Below, one piece after another: positions 1 to 4,501 of a DNA stretch of 5,800 nt. The notes under the pieces are model-generated. The model did no database searches. It was given only the letters and a program-made list of their open reading frames with translations, and was not told where the DNA came from. Each line of letters starts with the position of its first letter. The stretch's first letter is position 1. Origin of the DNA: UBA1181 sp963648205. Its GTDB lineage: Bacteria > Bacteroidota > Bacteroidia > Bacteroidales > Paludibacteraceae. The stretch is from NCBI GenBank assembly GCA_963648205.1, contig CAVJCT010000074.1, positions 1 through 5,800 on the forward strand, given 5' to 3'. Both the position numbers and the translations under genes were made by a program.

Positions 1-120
1 CAAAGCGTCGTACTGAAAGAATTCATCCAAATCTTCATTGCCACATGTGAAAGAGTGACTCTTTGCTAAAATCTCTTCGTTCAGAGGAACGAAAATGCAC
101 TTGTCTAATAGAAAAGCCAT
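1..120 (-). CDS. GNAT acetyltransferase, copy A (N-terminal 40 codons only, runs off left edge)
   Basis: The 5' end of a third copy of the GNAT gene found twice more in this window. The ATG is the reverse complement of 118-120 and the frame is open to base 1. The 40 visible residues (MAFLLDKCIF to FQYDAL) are identical to those of copy B (461-1078). They include the F-x-C-G-x-x-D-L-D-x-F-F segment, which resembles the N-terminal region of TacT-like acetyltransferase toxins. The gene lies 85 bp after the stop of small gene 1 and is probably co-transcribed with it from the promoter at 408-439. The catalytic half is outside the window, so whether this copy is intact cannot be judged. Gene identity is secure through the identical N-terminus; toxin function is inference. 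Confidence 0.85.
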   Translation of the reverse strand, partial: MAFLLDKCIFVPLNEEILAKSHSFTCGNEDLDEFFQYDAL

Positions 121-140
121 AAAACAGGAATTTATGTAAA

Positions 141-176
141 CAAAAACAAAGCAAAACAAAGCAAAACAAGCAAAGC
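141..176. repeat. Short A-rich tandem repeat (GCAAAACAAA units)
   Basis: About three imperfect copies of a 10-base A-rich unit (CAAAAACAAA, GCAAAACAAA, GCAAAACAAG, then CAAAGC) lie between small gene 1 and GNAT copy A. An identical copy lies at 1099-1134. On the transcribed (minus) strand it is a T-rich run just after the hairpin at 172-199. Near-homology of the GNAT leaders ends in the same T-rich zone upstream of copy C (about 2041), so it may be a recombination point. Confidence 0.7.
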
Positions 177-199
177 GTGTGCCTTCGTGTACACGCTTT
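172..199 (-). promoter_or_regulatory. Hairpin between small gene 1 and GNAT copy A (possible attenuator)
   Basis: Perfect 9-bp inverted repeat AAAGCGTGT (172-180) / ACACGCTTT (191-199) with a 10-base loop, starting 7 bases after the small-gene stop on the minus strand. In transcript direction it is followed by a T-rich tract broken by G and C, which would make a weak rho-independent terminator. It could cut GNAT expression relative to the small gene or act in RNA processing. The structure is seen directly; the role is inference. Confidence 0.55.
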
Positions 200-205
200 A
201 TAATA

Positions 206-376
206 CTATCGCATTCCTGCTTTTTTAAGAATTGCTTGGCAAATCTTAATTTGTTCAGAAAAGTCGATTCTCGGACCGTTCTCTGTCTTTTCTGCTCGTT
301 CAACAAAACGTCTCGCATCCTCTCCAGTTAGTGTAGGTGAGAATCTAATGGGTAATGATCTGTACTTTACTGCCAT
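206..376 (-). CDS. Small protein 1, 56 aa, putative antitoxin partner of GNAT
   Basis: A 56-residue basic protein beginning MAVKYRSLPIRF and ending AILKKAGMR. The frame is open further upstream, but the ATG at 376 is chosen because the homologous gene 2 starts at the equivalent ATG and a consensus promoter lies at 408-439, downstream of the other possible starts. It has 46 of 56 residues in common with small gene 2: the last 20 are identical except for one Lys/Arg swap at residue 36, while most differences fall in residues 3-32. There is no signal peptide or membrane segment. I recognise no named domain, though the pattern P-x-L-x-G...A-x-x-F...IDFS-x-Q...IL-x-K recalls short uncharacterised Bacteroidota proteins encoded beside GNAT genes (from memory, unchecked). 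Its place directly before a TacT-like GNAT suggests an antitoxin. It is not an obvious ribbon-helix-helix DUF1778 protein. Confidence 0.75.
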   Translation of the reverse strand: MAVKYRSLPIRFSPTLTGEDARRFVERAEKTENGPRIDFSEQIKICQAILKKAGMR

Positions 377-407
377 AATTGTTTGATATTTAAGTTGTTT
401 TATTTTG

Positions 408-439
408 GCAAAGGTAAGAAATGTATTGTTGTGGACAAA
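408..439 (-). promoter_or_regulatory. Consensus Bacteroidota promoter of small gene 1 / GNAT copy A
   Basis: Minus strand TTTG (439-436), exactly 19 bp, then TACCTTTGC (416-408), matching the Bacteroidota TTTG/TAnnTTTGC consensus. It lies between the GNAT copy B stop (461) and the small-gene start (376), predicting a leader of roughly 25 nt. It shows that the small gene is the first gene of a two-gene unit with copy A. Confidence 0.8.
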
Positions 440-458
440 GAAAATTAACAACAATACA
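422..458. promoter_or_regulatory. 11-bp inverted repeat around the -33 box: operator or terminator
   Basis: TGTATTGTTGT (422-432) and ACAACAATACA (448-458) are perfect reverse complements separated by 15 bases. The -33 TTTG of the small gene 1 promoter (436-439) sits within the spacer, and the repeat begins 3 bases past the GNAT copy B stop. Two readings fit: an operator for autoregulation of the small gene/GNAT unit, or a hairpin terminator for copy B (it is followed by TTTCTT on the minus strand). Both may apply. Confidence 0.6.
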
Positions 459-460
459 AA

Positions 461-1078
461 TTAATCTGCCTTTTTCACCAGGGCAAGTAGGTCGAAGTAC
501 ATCTGTTTTGTCTTCAACTTGTCAACTATAATACCTTTAGTGACCCGAATATATTCCGCTTCTTGCTCGTCGTTAGAGAATAGAAATTCGAAACCGTTTT
601 TTTGATAAAACGCTAACGGAATTTCATCATTATAAGCGTCTATGGTAATGAAACGACAACCAGTTTTGTTTGCCTCTTCGACAAACCATGATTTTATGAA
701 TTCCAACAGTTCACTTCCGATGCCTTGATGCGCAAACTCGCTGTTAATGGCCAATCTGCCGATTAACACTCCAGGATAGCGATACATTTGTTTGGCTCGA
801 GGAATCTCTTTCCTCACTTTTTTCTCCCTACTGTTGGGAAGCAAATCAGTCCTCAGACTATCGTTGGATAGCGTGAATGCACAGACAATCGTAGAAACTT
901 CTGCCTGGTCATCCAACAGAAAACAATAACTCTTGGCAAGCAACTGCTGCCTATATAGCAAAGCGTCGTACTGAAAGAATTCATCCAAATCTTCATTGCC
1001 ACATGTGAAAGAGTGACTCTTTGCTAAAATCTCTTCGTTCAGAGGAACGAAAATGCACTTGTCTAATAGAAAAGCCAT
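461..1078 (-). CDS. GNAT-family N-acetyltransferase, copy B, TacT/AtaT-like putative toxin
   Basis: A 205-residue acetyl-CoA-dependent N-acetyltransferase, cytoplasmic. The frame extends 13 codons upstream, but the ATG at 1078 begins MAFLLDKC exactly as in copies A and C. Visible parts: an N-terminal F-T-C-G-N-E-D-L-D segment (24-32); beta strand VLIGRLAIN (104-112); acetyl-CoA loop HQGIGSELL (117-125); a strand at 142-148; and AFYQKNGF (156-163), with Tyr158 in the position of the general acid of TacT-type toxins. TacT, AtaT and relatives block translation by acetylating aminoacyl-tRNA, and this protein has their layout and slightly greater length. It follows small gene 2 by 85 bp, the presumed antitoxin. 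A chromosomal acetyltransferase with another amine substrate is the alternative. GNAT fold is near certain; toxin role is inference. Confidence 0.9.
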   Translation of the reverse strand: MAFLLDKCIFVPLNEEILAKSHSFTCGNEDLDEFFQYDALLYRQQLLAKSYCFLLDDQAEVSTIVCAFTLSNDSLRTDLLPNSREKKVRKEIPRAKQMYRYPGVLIGRLAINSEFAHQGIGSELLEFIKSWFVEEANKTGCRFITIDAYNDEIPLAFYQKNGFEFLFSNDEQEAEYIRVTKGIIVDKLKTKQMYFDLLALVKKAD

Positions 1079-1227
1079 AAAACAGGAATTTATGTAAACA
1101 AAAACAAAGCAAAACAAAGCAAAACAAGCAAAGCGTGTGCCTTCGTGTACACGCTTTATAATACTATCGCATTCCTGCTTTTTTAAGAATTGCTTGGCAA
1201 ATCTTAATTTGTTCAGAAAAGTCGATT
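845..1227. repeat. Constant tract of the GNAT array, copy 2 (full length)
   Basis: This stretch runs from inside codon 78 of GNAT copy B through its start, the spacer hairpin and the last 21 codons of small gene 2. Bases 959-1227 equal 1-269 exactly. Bases 845-1080 equal 1785-2020 except for two substitutions (1014/1954 and one in the CTCTTCG/CTCCTCG stretch). Beyond both ends similarity falls sharply, marking a homogenised block. Confidence 0.9.
1130..1157 (-). promoter_or_regulatory. Hairpin between small gene 2 and GNAT copy B (possible attenuator)
   Basis: Exact copy of the hairpin at 172-199: AAAGCGTGT (1130-1138), 10-base loop, ACACGCTTT (1149-1157). It follows the small gene 2 stop by 6 bases on the minus strand and precedes the T-rich tandem repeat and the GNAT copy B start. 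Exact repetition may reflect recent duplication rather than selection. Confidence 0.55.
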
Positions 1228-1334
1228 TTGGGACCGTTCAAAGTCTTCTCGGCTTGTTCTTCAAAACGTCTCGCCACCTCACCGGTTAGTGTAGGAATCG
1301 CTTTTATAGGTAATGAACTATACTTTATTGCCAT
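1164..1334 (-). CDS. Small protein 2, 56 aa, putative antitoxin partner of GNAT
   Basis: Translating the minus strand from the ATG at 1332-1334 to the TAG at 1164-1166 gives 56 residues, beginning MAIKYSSLPIKA and ending AILKKAGMR. It matches small gene 1 in length and at 46 of 56 residues. Its differences (Val3Ile, Arg6Ser, Arg11Lys, Phe12Ala, Ser13Ile, Asp20Val, Val25Glu, Arg27Gln, Glu32Leu, Arg36Lys, given as gene 1 to gene 2) lie in the N-terminal two thirds. Both copies keep an open frame and most changes are amino-acid substitutions rather than breaks, so both are probably functional genes. It sits 84 bp after the stop of GNAT copy C and 85 bp before copy B. No named family is recognised; antitoxin is inferred from gene order. 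Confidence 0.75.
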   Translation of the reverse strand: MAIKYSSLPIKAIPTLTGEVARRFEEQAEKTLNGPKIDFSEQIKICQAILKKAGMR

Positions 1335-1360
1335 AATATCAGATATTTAAATGTAGTTGC

Positions 1361-1369
1361 ACAAAGATA
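1361..1369 (-). promoter_or_regulatory. Probable -7 element of small gene 2 / GNAT copy B promoter
   Basis: Minus strand TATCTTTGT (1369-1361) fits TAnnTTTG and lies 27 bp before the small gene 2 start, about as in the gene 1 promoter. The -33 box is poor: the best TTG (1394-1392) is 22 bp upstream. A 6-bp inverted repeat ATTGAG/CTCAAT (1376-1381 and 1390-1395) overlaps that -33 region. It differs in sequence from the inverted repeat at the gene 1 promoter. Confidence 0.5.
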
Positions 1370-1418
1370 TAAAAAATTGAGGTGCGAATCTCAATAAATC
1401 TTGGTCATGTCAAAATTT

Positions 1419-2018
1419 TTATTTTGTCAATGAGGTTAGATCGAAATACATCAATCTTGTCTTCGGCTTGATTCCTTCCTTCAAATTGGTATATTCTGCT
1501 TCCTGCTCATCTGAAGAGAAAAGAGGCAAGAATCCATTCTTCTTATAATATGCTAACGGAATATCATCGTTGAAAGCTTCTACAATGAGAAAACGGCAAC
1601 CCGTTTTATTCGTTTCTTCAACAAACCACGATTTTATGAACCCAAGTAGTTCGCTCCCGATGCCACGATGAGCGAACTCTTTGTTAATGCCCAATCTCCC
1701 GATCAATACTCCCGGATAGCGTTTCATCTGTTTGGCGTGGGGAATGTTCCTTCTCACTTTTTTCTCTCTACTATTGGGAAGTAGATCAGTCCTCAGACTA
1801 TCGTTGGATAGCGTGAATGCACAGACAATCGTAGAAACTTCTGCCTGGTCATCCAACAGAAAACAATAACTCTTGGCAAGCAACTGCTGCCTATATAGCA
1901 AAGCGTCGTACTGAAAGAATTCATCCAAATCTTCATTGCCACATGTGAAAGAGCGACTCTTTGCTAAAATCTCCTCGTTCAGAGGAACGAAAATGCACTT
2001 GTCTAATAGAAAAGCCAT
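1419..2018 (-). CDS. GNAT-family N-acetyltransferase, copy C, TacT/AtaT-like, without adjacent small partner
   Basis: A 199-residue GNAT protein whose first 89 residues differ from copy B only at residue 22 (Arg for His). Beyond about residue 90 it diverges clearly and is six residues shorter near the C-terminus (around 184-189). The acetyl-CoA loop HRGIGSELL (117-125) and YYKKNGF (157-163) with Tyr158 are kept, so the enzyme looks intact. The ATG at 2018 matches the other copies. The leader resembles that of copy B back to about 2041 and then is replaced by unrelated sequence, so the small gene expected upstream is missing, and I see no good promoter there. It may be silent, read from elsewhere, or neutralised by small proteins 1 or 2. 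An AT-rich 6-bp stem, CAAAAT/ATTTTG (1411-1426), overlaps its stop codon and may be a weak terminator. Confidence 0.88.
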   Translation of the reverse strand: MAFLLDKCIFVPLNEEILAKSRSFTCGNEDLDEFFQYDALLYRQQLLAKSYCFLLDDQAEVSTIVCAFTLSNDSLRTDLLPNSREKKVRRNIPHAKQMKRYPGVLIGRLGINKEFAHRGIGSELLGFIKSWFVEETNKTGCRFLIVEAFNDDIPLAYYKKNGFLPLFSSDEQEAEYTNLKEGIKPKTRLMYFDLTSLTK

Positions 2019-2020
2019 AA
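1785..2020. repeat. Constant tract of the GNAT array, copy 3 (truncated at array end)
   Basis: Bases 1785-2020 repeat 845-1080 (offset 940) with two mismatches, one at 1954. It covers the first 78 codons of GNAT copy C. Weaker leader similarity continues to about 2041 and then ends, so the spacer hairpin and small-gene part present in the other copies are absent. Confidence 0.9.
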
Positions 2021-2246
2021 TACAGGTATAAATGTTAACAAAGAACGTTGACGATAGACGAGTGGAAATATCTCATCAACAACACCCAATGGACTATAGG
2101 TTATGTCAAAACATCGGATGTGGACTCTGTTTTCTGTTGTTTCTTGTTGCCTGAAGGTTTCACTATGCCTAATGGTCTTAATATGAAAGTGATAAAATCG
2201 TCTGTTGATAAAGGCGGCTCGAATAGCAGTTATGACTACCATATAG

Positions 2247-2286
2247 AGAAGTGTGCTACTATTACGGAAGCACGCTTCTTTTTTTT
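2247..2286 (+). terminator. Strong intrinsic terminator
   Basis: Arms AGAAGTGTGCT (2247-2257) and AGCACGCTTCT (2269-2279) pair over 11 bp with one G-T wobble and an 11-base loop, followed immediately by a T-run (2279-2286). It implies that a plus-strand gene once ended here, supporting the idea of a gene remnant at 2039-2296. Confidence 0.8.
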
Positions 2287-2287
2287 G

Positions 2288-2295
2288 TATCTTTG
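2288..2295 (+). promoter_or_regulatory. Possible -7 element before the shortened AAA-ATPase-like gene
   Basis: TATCTTTG (2288-2295) fits the TAnnTTTG core and lies 22 bp before the ATG at 2318. No TTTG is found 19 bp upstream, where the terminator stem and T-run lie instead, so the promoter is weak or partial. Confidence 0.45.
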
Positions 2296-2317
2296 ACGAA
2301 ACAAAAATAGAAACGAT

Positions 2318-2914
2318 ATGAAGTACCCAGTCGGCATACAAACATTTCAAAATATCATCAACGGTGGTTATGTCTACGTTGATAAGACGGATTTAATATA
2401 TTCTCTCGTTCATGAGGGAAATGTTTATTTCTTGAGTCGTCCACGCCGGTTTGGAAAAAGTCTTCTTATCTCCACTTTAGAATGTTATTTTCTGGGGAAA
2501 AAAGAACTTTTCAAAGGGCTATCAATTGAGAAATTGGAGACAGAGTGGAAACAGTATCCAGTACTCCTAATTAGTTTCGGTACAGGAAGGTTTAGCGAAT
2601 ACTTCAAGAATGCAATAGGTACAGACATCACAGTAACTACCCTCAATAAGTGCTTGCGCCGTGCTGATTTGGATAAGTTCAGAGCCGAACTCACTGCCTT
2701 CCTTTCTTCCATCCCATACACTATGCGGAACGCAAAAGCCACGGAAAAACATTTCCACTATACGTTTTACTTGATTTTCCGTCTCATTTCTACTTATCTC
2801 GTTTTTACGGAAAAATGTCAATCTCAAGGGCGAGTAGACTGCGTTATCGAAACAGACAAGTTCATCTATATTTTTGAATTTAAGATTGAAAAGTGGTTGG
2901 TGAGAGAGGAATAG
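2318..2914 (+). pseudogene. AAA-ATPase-like / PD-(D/E)XK nuclease-like protein, internally deleted (198 aa)
   Basis: The N-terminus (MKYPVGIQTF, GYVYVDKT, then the P-loop RPRRFGKS at 41-48 and STLECYFLGKKELF) is typical of the AAA-ATPase_like family (PF09820). The C-terminal part (YHY/FYLIF, then GRVD at 171-174 and ETDKFIYIFEFK at 178-189) is the PDDEXK_9 nuclease-like domain that ends these proteins, with Asp174, Glu187 and Lys189 in place. Family members are usually around 500 residues or more. Here the sequence jumps from the P-loop region to the nuclease domain near residues 90-110, losing Walker B and the rest of the ATPase. A second jump after EFK at 189 leads directly to IEKWLVREE, which resembles the family's natural C-terminus. 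Both losses keep the frame. Start ATG at 2318 opens with the family's usual first residues. Probably non-functional; a miniaturised protein is possible. Its substrate and role are not established in the family as far as I know. Confidence 0.85.
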
Positions 2915-2919
2915 TCCTA

Positions 2920-4290
2920 TCACGGAAATCTATCCTCGACAACATTCTCTGGGAGAAAGACATTCTGCGTAGTGCCATCCAATGCGGGGCGTTTCAGAAA
3001 CAGAACATAAACCACTTCTCGGCCTTGGATGAAAGGACATTGCTGTGAACGTTCTCGGAGGTTCTCGAACAACCGCTCTGCATATTCGCCTTCCGTCCAC
3101 TTGCATTCTCCAATCAATATCTTTTTCCTGTCTTGCGACTCTGCCACGACATCGAGTTCTACGTTCTTTCCTCTTCCTACAGAACCCCACCAACGACTGG
3201 CAATATTCCACAATGTGCCGTTCAATAAATTGCCACTTACGGCTTGCCTGCATAGTATCTCCCATCTGGCTCCGACAAACGAGGGAAGTGATGTCTCTAT
3301 CATTTTACAAACCGTTTCACTCCTGCCTAACGCTATCAACGAACGGTTGGGTACTACAAACTGATAGAAGAAACTCATGAAAGGGTCTGCTATGCGGTAG
3401 ATGCTTCGCTTGGTGCTTCGTACGCTCTCGCCGAACGGAATCTCTCGCTCAACAAATCCTAAACTGATCAGTTTCCCTAACGGACGACTCAATTCCGTGG
3501 CTGGTTTTGCCATTTTCCCGGCAATTTCCGACAATCGATTCACCCCATTCCCTATGAGCGACAAGAGGGTGGCTGAAAGCGTCGTTTGCGACAAATCATC
3601 CATAAACAATCGGGCTGGCTCTTCGTATAATGTGCCATTCACGTCGAGTATGTGATAACGAATGGCATCGAACATCGTTCGTTCACGTTCACGAAGTTCC
3701 CAATAGCGAGGCACACCTCCCCAGACTGCATACTCTTCGATGGTGGCGACGGCATCTGTTTGCAGAATTTCCTGCATATATTTCACTTTGATAGGGGTGA
3801 GTTGGATGATGGTGTCAGCCCTGCCATAGAGTGGCTCTGCAGCATCCAATACCAATCCTTGCATCATCTGTTGCGACGAACCACAGAGAAGAATTGTGTA
3901 TTTAAGAGTTTGTGTATCAATGAGTTTCTGTAAGACAGCAGGTAGAGTATTGTCCACTTTCACGAGGAAAGGAAACTCGTCGATACACAGGCAAAAATGT
4001 TTGTCTGTGCGGTAATTCAATTGGAGAAAGAGTGACTCCCAATCGGGATACTCTACTTTGTCAAATCCTTCAAATTGGACGCTCAATGCCTTTGATAGAA
4101 GTCTTCTCTGCTGACTTGCCTCTGACCCATCCGCCATATAATAGACATCTTCTTCTTGAAGAACTCTCTTGATAAGCGTGGATTTGCCAAGTCGCCTCCG
4201 CCCATACACGACAATAAGCGATGAGGGAGTATCGCTATGCATGGCTCTATGAAGCCGTTGCTGCTCGTCTGTTCTGTCTACAAATCTCAT
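2920..4290 (-). CDS. AAA+ ATPase of the ATPase_2/DUF234 type with C-terminal nuclease-like domain
   Basis: A 456-residue protein, full length for the family. Order of parts: Walker A VVYGRRRLGKST (Gly30, Lys36, Ser37); Walker B LCIDEF (Asp104, Glu105); sensor-like LLCGSSQQMM (134-143); the WGGVPRYW motif (190-197) typical of archaeal-type STAND-like ATPases (PF01637); a winged-helix-like stretch around 240-290; and a DUF234 (PF03008) C-terminus with VELD (377-380) and GECKW (394-398), matching a PD-(D/E)XK core of Asp380, Glu395, Lys397. The frame is open to a TTG at 4314, but that codon lies inside the -7 box, so the ATG at 4290 is used. Biological role is unknown; such genes are common, mobile-looking accessory genes in Bacteroidota. 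It converges with the shortened AAA-ATPase-like gene, leaving 5 bp and no visible terminator. Confidence 0.92.
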   Translation of the reverse strand: MRFVDRTDEQQRLHRAMHSDTPSSLIVVYGRRRLGKSTLIKRVLQEEDVYYMADGSEASQQRRLLSKALSVQFEGFDKVEYPDWESLFLQLNYRTDKHFCLCIDEFPFLVKVDNTLPAVLQKLIDTQTLKYTILLCGSSQQMMQGLVLDAAEPLYGRADTIIQLTPIKVKYMQEILQTDAVATIEEYAVWGGVPRYWELRERERTMFDAIRYHILDVNGTLYEEPARLFMDDLSQTTLSATLLSLIGNGVNRLSEIAGKMAKPATELSRPLGKLISLGFVEREIPFGESVRSTKRSIYRIADPFMSFFYQFVVPNRSLIALGRSETVCKMIETSLPSFVGARWEILCRQAVSGNLLNGTLWNIASRWWGSVGRGKNVELDVVAESQDRKKILIGECKWTEGEYAERLFENLRERSQQCPFIQGREVVYVLFLKRPALDGTTQNVFLPENVVEDRFP

Positions 4291-4300
4291 AAGTGCAAGA

Positions 4301-4337
4301 ATTATGTTTTGCAAAAATAATGTTTTGAAAACATAAT
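4301..4337. repeat. Palindrome 1 upstream of the ATPase gene
   Basis: Perfect 10-bp arms ATTATGTTTT (4301-4310) and AAAACATAAT (4328-4337) enclose 17 bases. The spacer contains the ATPase -7 box (4311-4319), and a nested palindrome ATGTTTT-G-AAAACAT occupies 4320-4334. It aligns without gaps to the palindrome at 4461-4501 (about 30 of 38 positions). Position over the promoter suggests an operator. Confidence 0.65.
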
Positions 4338-4343
4338 AAGCAA
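4311..4343 (-). promoter_or_regulatory. Promoter of the ATPase gene
   Basis: Minus strand TATTTTTGC (4319-4311) matches TAnnTTTGC. A TTG (4343-4341) lies 21 bp upstream, slightly longer than the usual 19. The implied leader is about 15 nt to the ATG at 4290, which rules out the upstream TTG as start. Confidence 0.65.
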
Positions 4344-4357
4344 TGAAATTTCAGGTT

Positions 4358-4406
4358 TTAGCCCTGATTTTTAGCAGAATTTGCCCAATGTTAGCCTTGA
4401 CTTTTA
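4358..4406. repeat. Pair of 16-bp direct repeats, 33 bp apart
   Basis: TTAGCCCTGATTTTTA (4358-4373) and TTAGCCTTGACTTTTA (4391-4406) differ at two positions, with starts 33 bp apart (about three helical turns). They lie upstream of the ATPase promoter in otherwise gene-free DNA. A binding-site pair is possible but unproven. Confidence 0.4.
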
Positions 4407-4460
4407 TTAAAAATCTATGCTATCGTATTGTGTTTCAGATGATTATAATGTTCTGTACAT

Positions 4461-4501
4461 AAATTATGCTTCGCAAACATAATGTTTCCGGAGCATAATT
4501 T
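4461..4501. repeat. Palindrome 2 at the 3' end of the hydrolase gene
   Basis: A 41-base near-perfect palindrome. 4461-4473 pairs with 4489-4501 (13 bp, one G-T), there is a C/C mismatch at 4474/4488, then AAACAT/ATGTTT around a central A. It begins at the last base of the hydrolase stop codon and could act as its terminator, although no U-run follows. It is the sister of palindrome 1 at 4301-4337, with compensating arm changes. Confidence 0.7.

Larger units (their letters stand above)
1..269. repeat. Constant tract of the GNAT array, copy 1
   Basis: Bases 1-269 match 959-1227 base for base with an offset of 958. The tract covers the start of GNAT copy A, the 85-bp spacer with its hairpin, and the last 21 codons of small gene 1. 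Identity stops abruptly inside the small gene (after GTCGATT). The left limit is the window edge, so the true tract is longer. Confidence 0.95.
2039..2296 (+). pseudogene. Possible 3' remnant of an unrecognised gene
   Basis: An open plus-strand frame follows a TAA at 2036-2038 and runs to the TGA at 2294-2296, with only a TTG (2048) as an early start. The product would contain TIDEWKYLINNTQW and LPEGFTMPNGLNMKVIK, which look like ordinary soluble-protein sequence. The last codons run through the hairpin and T-run of the terminator at 2247-2286, which suggests a 3' end altered by frameshift or read-through. It starts just where similarity to the GNAT array ends, so a larger gene may have been cut when the array inserted or rearranged. 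No family is recognised, and it could be a chance open frame. Confidence 0.3.

Noticed and set aside
141..176. A-rich decamer repeats as a possible CRISPR-like array
   Set aside because: Units are only about 10 bases, contiguous, without spacers; this is a simple-sequence tract.
1..2020. Insertion sequence as the cause of the long direct repeats
   Set aside because: No transposase, terminal inverted repeats or target duplications are visible; the repeats are explained by tandemly duplicated gene modules.
2003..2350. Minus-strand 115-codon open frame upstream of GNAT copy C, considered as its missing small partner
   Set aside because: Its sequence shows no similarity to small proteins 1 or 2, it overlaps the GNAT start and the plus-strand terminator, and its composition looks non-coding.
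2485..2923. Minus-strand open frames opposite the shortened AAA-ATPase-like gene
   Set aside because: The plus-strand reading gives clear P-loop and nuclease motifs; the antisense products have none.
3029..3933. Several plus-strand open frames of 84-111 codons opposite the ATPase gene
   Set aside because: They are antisense to a well-supported, full-length ATPase, overlap one another in different frames, and have no family features or promoters.
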